DNA from: an uncultured Holdemanella sp.
GTDB taxonomy: Bacteria > Bacillota_I > Bacilli_A > Erysipelotrichales > Erysipelotrichaceae
Assembly: GCA_900754615.1 (NCBI GenBank)
Contig: CAAEDN010000026.1
Coordinates: 1-19,138, forward strand
DNA: 19,138 nucleotides
Direction of reading: 5' to 3'
Made by a program: the position numbers and the translations under genes. Positions 6,603-12,951 of the stretch are shown here, piece by piece. The notes beneath the pieces are model-generated. The model was not told the origin of the DNA. It searched no databases and saw only the letters and a program-made list of their open reading frames with translations. Numbering within the stretch: position 1 is the first letter of the stretch; every line of letters begins with the position of its first letter.

Positions 6603-7319
6603 ATGATTTCAGTATGTATGGCCACATATAATGGCGAAAAATATTTAAAAGATCAGTTAGACTCGATTTTAAAGCAAATTCAAAGTAGTGATGAGTTGAT
6701 CATTTCGGATGATGGCTCGAGTGATTCTACAAGAAATATAATTCAAGAATATCAGAAGCAATATAAAAATATTATTTTATTAGATGGCCCTAGGCGTGGG
6801 GTACAAAAGAATTTTGAGCATGCCTTAAAAAACGCAAAGGCAGACATTTTGTTTTTAAGCGATCAAGACGATGTGTGGATGGATGGAAAGGTTGAAAGGG
6901 TCTTACAAGAATTTGAAGATCCGAAGACTTTATGTGTCGTTCATGATTGCGAGATTGTGGATGGCAATCTCAATAGCACACATGAAACATTTTTTGGATT
7001 AAAACACGGTAAGCCAGGACTTTTGGCAAACCTTTATAAAAATGCCTTCATTGGATGTGGTATGGCATTTCGCAAATGTGTTTTCGAAAAAAGCTATCCA
7101 TTTCCTGACAACATTGAGATGCATGACTGGTGGATTGGCCTAGTTGCTTCCTGTATGGGAAAAACGGTATTTATTCATGAGCCCTATATAAAATATCGAA
7201 GACATGGTGACAATACATCTTCTTTGCAGCATTATCCATTAAAAAAGATGATTTCAAATCGTTTGTATTTTATTCAACAATTACGATTAAGAAAGAAACA
7301 GGTGGGATGGCATGACTAA
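6603..7319 (+). CDS. GT2 family glycosyltransferase
   Basis: 238 residues from the ATG at 6603, which follows GGAAGGAG at 7 nt spacing; the frame stays open upstream to a TTG at 6576, but that start has no ribosome binding site. It is a GT-A fold, inverting family 2 transferase that adds a sugar from a nucleotide donor to a growing glycan at the cytoplasmic membrane face. The N-terminal MISVCMATYNGEKYLKDQL motif, IISDDGSSDST (Asp36/Asp37) and the metal-binding LSDQDDVW (Asp87-Asp90) define the nucleotide-sugar site. HDWWIGLVASCMG supplies the likely acceptor-side catalytic region. The short C-terminus lacks membrane helices. SDQDDVW with a conserved HDWW resembles the rhamnosyltransferase-like branch, but the donor is not proven. 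It overlaps the next gene by 8 nt. Confidence 0.87.
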   Translation: MISVCMATYNGEKYLKDQLDSILKQIQSSDELIISDDGSSDSTRNIIQEYQKQYKNIILLDGPRRGVQKNFEHALKNAKADILFLSDQDDVWMDGKVERVLQEFEDPKTLCVVHDCEIVDGNLNSTHETFFGLKHGKPGLLANLYKNAFIGCGMAFRKCVFEKSYPFPDNIEMHDWWIGLVASCMGKTVFIHEPYIKYRRHGDNTSSLQHYPLKKMISNRLYFIQQLRLRKKQVGWHD

Positions 7320-8133
7320 GATAGGTTCATGTACCGTGCTATTTAATCCAGATGCAAGTGTCATTTCTAATGTCGAAAGCTATGCTCCATGCATGGATGT
7401 TTGTGTTGTGGTTGATAATTCAATAAAGAAAAATGAGGTGTCGACTTATTTTAAAGAAAATCCAGCCTATGTATATATAGATATGCAAAAAAATTGCGGT
7501 ATTGGGGCCGCTTTAAATACAGGAATTGCCTATTTAGATTCAAAAGATATGGATTTTGTTTTGACAATGGATCAAGATAGTATCTTTCCCACAAAGGATT
7601 ATCCAAAGATTTATCAATTGATTGAAAAATATAAGGATACCTATTCTCTGATGGGCTTGAATGTCAATGAAGTGGATCTAAGTAAAGAAATCCAAGATGT
7701 ACCTTACTGGATCACTTCTGGTAATTTTGTAAAGATTTCAGATTTTAATCAAGCTGGAAAAATGAATGAAGATTTATTTATCGATTATGTAGATTTTGAT
7801 TTAGGATATCGCTTTCGACAATCCAATTTAAAAATTTGTTGCTTAAGCGAATATTGCATTGAGCATACCATTGGAAATCCAATTGATATTCATTTTTTAG
7901 GCAAGACCTTTCATGCGTTGAATCACGCACCGATTCGCTATTATTATCGATATCGCAATGCATATTATTTATATCACTATGTAGATAAAGAATTCTTTAA
8001 AAAAGAGTATCATCGCGAGATGTTTCAAAGTTTAATTAAATTATTATTTTTTGAAAAACATCGAAAAGCGAAGTTAAAAATGATAAAAAAAGGTATCCAA
8101 GATGCGAAACACAAGCGTTTAGGTTCTTTTTAA
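7312..8133 (+). CDS. GT2 glycosyltransferase, rhamnosyltransferase-like
   Basis: 273 residues; the ATG overlaps the end of the preceding GT2 gene by 8 nt behind GGTGGG, so translation is coupled. The opening TVLFNPD, the VVVDNS segment (about 32-37), NCGIGAALNTGIAYL (61-75) and LTMDQDS (Asp87, Asp89) are the pattern of the RfbF/WbbL-type rhamnosyltransferases. FIDYVDFDLGYRFRQ (157-170) carries the acceptor-side acidic residues, and RYYYRYRNAYYLYHY near residue 207 is typical of the same group. It likely transfers rhamnose, consistent with rmlA at the right end of the window, to a lipid-linked glycan in the cytoplasm. No membrane span is visible. It is the last gene of its operon, and no clear terminator hairpin follows. 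GT2 assignment is firm; the rhamnose donor is inferred. Confidence 0.87.
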   Translation: MTKIGSCTVLFNPDASVISNVESYAPCMDVCVVVDNSIKKNEVSTYFKENPAYVYIDMQKNCGIGAALNTGIAYLDSKDMDFVLTMDQDSIFPTKDYPKIYQLIEKYKDTYSLMGLNVNEVDLSKEIQDVPYWITSGNFVKISDFNQAGKMNEDLFIDYVDFDLGYRFRQSNLKICCLSEYCIEHTIGNPIDIHFLGKTFHALNHAPIRYYYRYRNAYYLYHYVDKEFFKKEYHREMFQSLIKLLFFEKHRKAKLKMIKKGIQDAKHKRLGSF

Positions 8134-8144
8134 TCACACTTTTT

Positions 8145-8173
8145 TTGTTTCATGAAAAAGGATATGTTATACT
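8145..8173 (+). promoter_or_regulatory. Promoter of the GT-LCP-ABC unit
   Basis: TTGTTT (8145-8150), 17 nt, TATACT (8168-8173) with an extended -10 TGT. The 12-nt segment TGTTATACTTTT (8165-8176) is identical to that of the promoter at 6534-6562, suggesting shared control or common origin. Confidence 0.75.
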
Positions 8174-8177
8174 TTTA

Positions 8178-8296
8178 TGCATAGGAAAGTTTCCTATGTA
8201 TGTATTGGATATAAAGTCAGGCAGACTTTTTAATAGTATGGTTTTCAACTGGGGATAGTTAAAAGGCCGAACAAACTTAATAAAAGGGAGTCAATT
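8178..8296 (+). promoter_or_regulatory. Structured 5' leader of the GT-LCP-ABC unit
   Basis: A leader of about 115 nt carries three successive hairpins. The first, CATAGGA/TCCTATG (8180-8186 with 8192-8198), sits at the very 5' end. The second, AAAGTC/GACTTT (8213-8218 with 8224-8229), is followed by Ts and is terminator-like. The third, AACT/AGTT, has a GGGGAT loop (about 8237-8250) extended by T-A pairs past a mismatch. Such leaders in front of long glycan operons often serve processive antitermination (RfaH/LoaP type) or attenuation. No known riboswitch was recognised. Confidence 0.4.
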
Positions 8297-9250
8297 ATGT
8301 TAGTCACAATCATAAGTGCAGTACATTCTTTGCGTATGCAATTTGTAAAGGAATATTTTACTTCTAAGGGGTATGAGGTAGAGCATATGACTGTACAGCC
8401 AGATTCTATGCATTCGTTTTTTAATCAGCTTGATGTATCAAAAAAAATCAGGAAGAGTGTAGCACAAACGAATCCAGATATTGTATATTGTGAAGCATTG
8501 TTTGACTTGCTGATAAAAGAAATTGGAGTATTAAAAAAGAAAAACAATAATATGAAATTGATTTTTGATGTAGATACATATACAAAATCTTTACATCAAA
8601 AACATTTAAATCAGGCAGACATTTTGTTTTGCAGCTGTGAATCGTATAGGGGGTACATTCATGGCTCACAACTCTTATATCCTACAAATGGTCAGGATTG
8701 CCTGATTTCATGTCCAGAATTAAGTAAGGATGAATTGTCTTTTTGTGTTGTAGGAGGCAATCAACTCGATTTGTATTTAGCGGTTTCTTTTTTGCGCGAA
8801 TGTTGTGCTCTTAAACCTTGTGTGCTGCACATTCTGGGGGATTGGCAACAAAAAGAAAGCTTTATACAAAGTGTATTGAATGTTGGCGTCAATGTCGTGG
8901 ATCATAAAGAATTGTCGAGTCAACAAAGGAAACAGGAAGTTTTTGACCAATGTCACTATGGCTTAAATCTAAGAGATACAAATACACTAGATATGGAATC
9001 TCTAGAATACATGTGTGGCCAAGTTCCTATACTCAATTCAGTAGGAGAAGATTTAAAGCATATTTGTGAATTATGGGATATTGGAAAAAATTTAGATGAA
9101 GAAAATTATAAATCCGTTGCGAAATTTATTTGTACAGAAGATCTTTCGAAACAAATGAAGCGACGCGATCATATTCGTAATTTATACAACACGTATTTTA
9201 CTAAGAAAATATTTTTTGAAACACTAGAAAAAGCAGGAGGAAATTTATGA
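8297..9250 (+). CDS. GT-B-like glycosyltransferase family protein
   Basis: 317 residues; GGGAG lies 6 nt before the start codon. It opens with a Rossmann-type strand and helix (MLVTIISAVHSLRMQFVKEYFTSKGYEV) and shows TNPDIVYCEALFDLL and LIFDVDT segments typical of the N-domain of group 1 (GT4-like) transferases. In the C-terminal half, HYGLNLRDTNTLDMESLEYMCGQVPIL resembles the donor-site region in which an acidic residue precedes a conserved E-x-M-x-x-G-x-P-V/I pattern. It is shorter than most GT4 enzymes (usually 350-400 residues), so donor binding may be reduced, or it may act as a partner protein. The final codons overlap the LCP gene by 4 nt (ATGA). A glycan-related role is well supported by context; the sugar is unknown. 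Confidence 0.65.
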   Translation: MLVTIISAVHSLRMQFVKEYFTSKGYEVEHMTVQPDSMHSFFNQLDVSKKIRKSVAQTNPDIVYCEALFDLLIKEIGVLKKKNNNMKLIFDVDTYTKSLHQKHLNQADILFCSCESYRGYIHGSQLLYPTNGQDCLISCPELSKDELSFCVVGGNQLDLYLAVSFLRECCALKPCVLHILGDWQQKESFIQSVLNVGVNVVDHKELSSQQRKQEVFDQCHYGLNLRDTNTLDMESLEYMCGQVPILNSVGEDLKHICELWDIGKNLDEENYKSVAKFICTEDLSKQMKRRDHIRNLYNTYFTKKIFFETLEKAGGNL

Positions 9251-10881
9251 GTCAACAAAAGTATGGAAAAAAGAAATCAATCGGTTTTATGATATTTGCG
9301 ATTCTGCTTTCAATCATTCTTGCGGTATTAACCGTATTATTTATCTATCAAGTATTTAAGCTGCAAATATTACCCAACAACATTTTGATCCCCATACTTT
9401 TGGCTATTCTGTTATTTTCTTTGATCTTACTTTTATTGATCAATTTCTGTGCTCATGGTCTTGTGACAAAAATCATTTACAGTATTTTAGTCATTGTGAT
9501 CAGCGCCACTTATGGACTTGGAAATTATTATTTATATTCCACAAATGTGACATTACAAACTGTAACGACACAAGCCAAACAATCGAAAAATAGTGTTTCT
9601 GTTGTAGCTTTAAGTACAAACAGTGTAGAAAACATCAAAGATTTAAATCACGCAAAGATTGGTGTGTTAAAGACCATTGGAAAAGAGAGTACACAAAAAG
9701 CATTAAAGGATATGAATAAGAATGGCATTACTTATACAAAGAAAAAATATGACAATATGCCAAGTCTATTAAAGGCTTTATATAATGAAAAAGTAGATGC
9801 GATTGTATTAAATGAAGCCTATCGCTCAAATGTTTGTGATATGGAAGACTATGCCGATTTCAACAATGATACAAAGGTGATTCATAAAACGATATATTAT
9901 ACAAATGAAAACAGCTCATCATTAGCTGTTTCTGATATCACATCGAAGCCTTTTAATATTTTAATTAGTGGAAACGATTCATTTGGTTCTCTAGATGAAA
10001 ATTCAAGATCCGATGTAGACATGCTTGTGACAATCAATCCTGTAACTTCTACAATCTTATTAACGAGTATTCCTCGTGATGCCTTTGTGACAGAAGTATG
10101 CGATGACTATGCATGTAATTATGGTGTGGAAGATAAATTGACACATACAGGAATCTATGGTGTGGATACAACGAAAGATACAATTGAGAATTTATTGGAT
10201 ATTGATATCAACTATGTATATCGTGTGAATTTTACAAGTATGATCAATATTGTGGATGCTTTAGGCGGTGTAGATGTAACGGTAGATAAAGGCATGGCCG
10301 TTAGTAAATTCTATACAAATAGTACATTAGAAGGTGTACATGAAGGAAAGAACCATTTAAATGGAAAGCGTGCTTTAGCTTATTCAAGAGAAAGAAAAGC
10401 CTATTTAGATGGAGATGTACAGCGTGCACGTAATCAGCAGCAGGTTTTACAGGCCATGTTTAAAAAGGCGACTTCACCTGAAATTATTAAAAATTATACA
10501 AGTTTATTAAAGGCTTTGATTCATGCTTTCGATACGAATATGACGACAAATGAAATTACGTCTTTTATTAAATACCAAATTCAGGCTCGTCCAAACTGGA
10601 AATTTGAACAGTTCGTCTTAAAAGGAGACAGTGCCTTAAGAGTCAGTCCCGAAGTGGGTAGTGAGGTTAGTGTTGTTCTACTATATGATTCTTATATCAA
10701 TACAGCACATGACAAGATTCAAGCTGTCTTAGATGGAAAGTCCAGTGATACGGTAAAAGCAGACGAAGATGTTCCTGCAGGTACTTTATCCGAAGAAGAA
10801 ATCGAAGCACAAATTCAATATGGATTAATGACAGAAACACCTGTTGACGAAGAAGGATCTGAAATCTATTATGGCAATTAA
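9247..10881 (+). CDS. LytR-CpsA-Psr (LCP) family glycan-wall ligase
   Basis: 544 residues, behind AGGAGG, overlapping the upstream gene by 4 nt. LCP enzymes transfer lipid-pyrophosphate-linked wall polymers onto peptidoglycan outside the membrane. Three N-terminal membrane helices are visible (about 12-36, 46-66, 73-97), a topology like CpsA proteins of capsule loci. Residues about 100-230 form an extracellular extra domain. The LCP domain (about 236-410) starts FNILISGND and keeps the pyrophosphate-binding residues: Arg254 and Asp256 in SRSDVDML, Arg277 in SIPRD, Arg381 in AYSRER and Arg393/Arg395 in GDVQRARNQQQVL. The extra domain (DLNHAKIGVLKTIGKEST..., MPSLLKALYNEKVDAIVLNEAY) looks like a bacterial solute-binding (SBP_bac_3-type) domain. 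An acidic tail follows. It probably anchors the glycan exported by the next two genes. Family very secure. Confidence 0.93.
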   Translation: MSQQKYGKKKSIGFMIFAILLSIILAVLTVLFIYQVFKLQILPNNILIPILLAILLFSLILLLLINFCAHGLVTKIIYSILVIVISATYGLGNYYLYSTNVTLQTVTTQAKQSKNSVSVVALSTNSVENIKDLNHAKIGVLKTIGKESTQKALKDMNKNGITYTKKKYDNMPSLLKALYNEKVDAIVLNEAYRSNVCDMEDYADFNNDTKVIHKTIYYTNENSSSLAVSDITSKPFNILISGNDSFGSLDENSRSDVDMLVTINPVTSTILLTSIPRDAFVTEVCDDYACNYGVEDKLTHTGIYGVDTTKDTIENLLDIDINYVYRVNFTSMINIVDALGGVDVTVDKGMAVSKFYTNSTLEGVHEGKNHLNGKRALAYSRERKAYLDGDVQRARNQQQVLQAMFKKATSPEIIKNYTSLLKALIHAFDTNMTTNEITSFIKYQIQARPNWKFEQFVLKGDSALRVSPEVGSEVSVVLLYDSYINTAHDKIQAVLDGKSSDTVKADEDVPAGTLSEEEIEAQIQYGLMTETPVDEEGSEIYYGN

Positions 10882-10908
10882 TGGTGGTAGTCTAACTATC
10901 ACCATTTT
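10880..10908 (+). terminator. Intercistronic hairpin, weak terminator or processing site
   Basis: AATGGTGGTAG (10880-10890) pairs with CTATCACCATT (10896-10906), 11 bp with one G-U, loop TCTAA. It starts within the LCP stop codon. Only two further Ts (10907-10908) follow the stem, so it may terminate partially or stabilise the upstream message, lowering exporter expression relative to LCP. Confidence 0.5.
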
Positions 10909-10947
10909 GTAAGTGTAAATACAAAAGTTTGATAACAGAGGTAAACT

Positions 10948-12081
10948 ATGGATAAACAAAATGCGATAGAAGTGCGCAATATGTCGAAACAGTTCAAGGT
11001 GGATTATGATAAGGCGCATACTTTAAAAGATAAATTATTATTCTGGAGAACGAGTCATGTTGAAATTCATGAAGTTTTAAAGAATATAAATATGGACATA
11101 AAAAAAGGAGAAACGGTTGCCTTAATTGGAACCAATGGATCTGGAAAATCCACTTTATTAAAATTAATGACGAAGATTATTTTTCCCAATAAAGGTACGA
11201 TTGAAACCAATGGAAAATTAACATCTTTACTCGAATTAGGAGCTGGTTTTCATCAGGACTTTACAGGTAGAGAAAATATTTACTTTAATGCATCTATTTT
11301 TGGGTTGACAAGAAAAGAAATCGATGCACGTATCCAAGATATTATTGATTTTAGTGAGTTAGGCGAATTTATTGATCATCCCGTACGTACATATTCTTCT
11401 GGAATGTATATGCGTTTAGCCTTTTCCGTTGCGATCAATGTGGATGCTGAAATTTTGTTGATTGATGAAATCCTAGCTGTTGGTGATCAGCATTTCCAAG
11501 AAAAGTGTTATCGTAAATTAAAAGAATTAAAGGCATCCGATAAAACCATTGTGATTGTTACACACAGTTTGGATGTGGTAAAAGACTTATGTGATCGCGC
11601 GGTCTGGATCTATAAAGGAGAACTTCGCCTGGATGGAGATCCAATTTATGTGATTGATGAATATTTAAAACAAGTTGCGATCGATCATAAAGAAGAGAAG
11701 AAAAAAGCAATCGCCGAAGGGAAGCATCACTTTAAAGCGGCTGTCTTTATTGATGCACCAAAAGATTTTACGACAATAAAAAAGGCAGAGAAAGAAAGCT
11801 TGTATTGTCAGGGATGGCAAATTTCCGATCATGAGGATGCAAAATTAAAACTGCTTCTAGATGGAAATGAAATAGAGGGTGTAAAACGAAAAAATCGTCA
11901 GGACGTATTTGATGCATATCAAGAAGCATATGCCGGCGATATGGATCCAAATACAATTGGATGGGAAGTTACATTGAATCTGACAAAGTTAGATGTGGGG
12001 AAACATCGTATGGAAGTGCAATGTGTAGAACCAGACGGAAATATTCTATCCGATAAAGGAATTCAGTTTATCTTAGAATAG
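10948..12081 (+). CDS. Polysaccharide ABC exporter, ATP-binding subunit (TagH/Wzt type) with C-terminal module
   Basis: 377 residues; GAGG 7 nt upstream. It drives export of lipid-linked glycan across the membrane together with the permease encoded next. Walker A is GTNGSGKST (61-69), the signature YSSGM (149-153), Walker B ILLIDEIL (169-176) with catalytic Glu174, and the H-loop His206 in VTHS. LLELGAGFHQDFTGRENI is diagnostic of the TagH/RfbE/Wzt polysaccharide subfamily. After the nucleotide-binding domain (1-245) and a Lys-rich linker, residues 283-377 form a beta-sandwich-like domain: GW at 289-290, RQD at 317-319, GW at 338-339. In Wzt homologues the C-terminal domain binds the polymer's modified end. 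The same module appears twice in the glycosyltransferase at 12952. ATPase assignment is very secure; polymer recognition by the tail is inferred. Confidence 0.93.
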   Translation: MDKQNAIEVRNMSKQFKVDYDKAHTLKDKLLFWRTSHVEIHEVLKNINMDIKKGETVALIGTNGSGKSTLLKLMTKIIFPNKGTIETNGKLTSLLELGAGFHQDFTGRENIYFNASIFGLTRKEIDARIQDIIDFSELGEFIDHPVRTYSSGMYMRLAFSVAINVDAEILLIDEILAVGDQHFQEKCYRKLKELKASDKTIVIVTHSLDVVKDLCDRAVWIYKGELRLDGDPIYVIDEYLKQVAIDHKEEKKKAIAEGKHHFKAAVFIDAPKDFTTIKKAEKESLYCQGWQISDHEDAKLKLLLDGNEIEGVKRKNRQDVFDAYQEAYAGDMDPNTIGWEVTLNLTKLDVGKHRMEVQCVEPDGNILSDKGIQFILE

Positions 12082-12092
12082 GTGGTGAAAAG

Positions 12093-12875
12093 ATGCATAT
12101 ATTTAAAGATATTTATGATTATCGTGAATTGTTAAAGACAAATGTGAAAAAAGATATTCGTGGAAAATATAAAGGCTCTTTTCTAGGTATCCTTTGGTCA
12201 TTTATCAATCCTTTGTTGCAAGTGGTTGTATACTGGATCGTATTCCCTTATTTAATGCGTGGGGCTGGAGGCGATAACTATCTTGTTTACTTGATTACAG
12301 GTTTGATTCCATGGACCTTCTTCTTAACGACTGTTAGTGCAGGAACAACAGCCATTAAAGCCAATGCGGGTATTATAAAAAAAGTATATTTTCCTAGAGA
12401 AATTTTATTGATTTCACAAGTCTTAAGTGGACTCGTCAACTTTATGATTTCTTGTATCATTATCTTTGTGTTTTGTTTTGCGTTTGGCTATGGCCTATCC
12501 ATTCAAATCTTGATGTTGCCAGTTGTGGCCTTGATTCAATCCATTTTGATTCTTGGAATTATTTTGATTTTAAGTTCACTAAATGCTTATATTCAAGATT
12601 TAGAATATATTGTATCCTTTTTACTAACAATGGGAATGTACGCAACACCTGTGATTTATGACTTGTCATTGTTAGATGGAGCGGGAACACTAGGAAAAAT
12701 CATTCGTATGAATCCGTTGACGATTTTAGTGATGTCGTATCGTGATATATTTATGTATCATGTATGGCCACCAATGAAACAATTAGGAGTGGTTGCATTA
12801 TTGGCTTTGGTGATTTTGAGCATCGGATATATGATTTTCAAAAAACTAGAAAAAGGTTTTGCGGAAGAATTATAA
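12093..12875 (+). CDS. Polysaccharide ABC exporter, permease subunit (TagG/Wzm/RgpC type)
   Basis: 260 residues, beginning 11 nt after the ATPase gene behind AGGTGG. It is an ABC-2 type integral membrane protein. About six membrane segments can be placed: 31-53, 62-80, 107-131, 137-160, 171-190 and 229-249. The family hallmarks are the N-terminal amphipathic DIRGKYKGSFLGILWSFINPL region, the cytoplasmic coupling stretch IKKVYFPRE (95-103) and MGMYATPVIYD (180-190). The length is normal for this subfamily. With the preceding ATPase it forms the channel that moves the undecaprenyl-linked polymer outward, where the LCP enzyme encoded upstream can attach it to the wall. A strong terminator follows within 40 nt. 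Assignment is secure; the exact polymer is not known. Confidence 0.93.
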   Translation: MHIFKDIYDYRELLKTNVKKDIRGKYKGSFLGILWSFINPLLQVVVYWIVFPYLMRGAGGDNYLVYLITGLIPWTFFLTTVSAGTTAIKANAGIIKKVYFPREILLISQVLSGLVNFMISCIIIFVFCFAFGYGLSIQILMLPVVALIQSILILGIILILSSLNAYIQDLEYIVSFLLTMGMYATPVIYDLSLLDGAGTLGKIIRMNPLTILVMSYRDIFMYHVWPPMKQLGVVALLALVILSIGYMIFKKLEKGFAEEL

Positions 12876-12881
12876 TAAGTA

Positions 12882-12911
12882 GGGGTATTTCGTTTTTGAA
12901 ATACCCTTTTT
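12882..12911 (+). terminator. Rho-independent terminator after the ABC exporter
   Basis: GGGTATTTC (12883-12891) pairs perfectly with GAAATACCC (12898-12906) around GTTTTT, followed by TTTTT. It ends the GT-LCP-ABC unit. Confidence 0.9.
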
Positions 12912-12921
12912 GATTTCTATG

Positions 12922-12930
12922 TGTTAGAAT
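12922..12930 (+). promoter_or_regulatory. Extended -10 promoter for the tandem GT2 gene
   Basis: TGTTAGAAT (TGN plus TAGAAT). No matching -35 at the usual distance: TTGAAA at 12896 lies 23 nt away and within the terminator stem. Such promoters depend on the extended -10. The ribosome binding site GGAGG follows at 12942-12946. Confidence 0.5.
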
Positions 12931-12951
12931 GTACACAGTTGTGGAGGCAAT

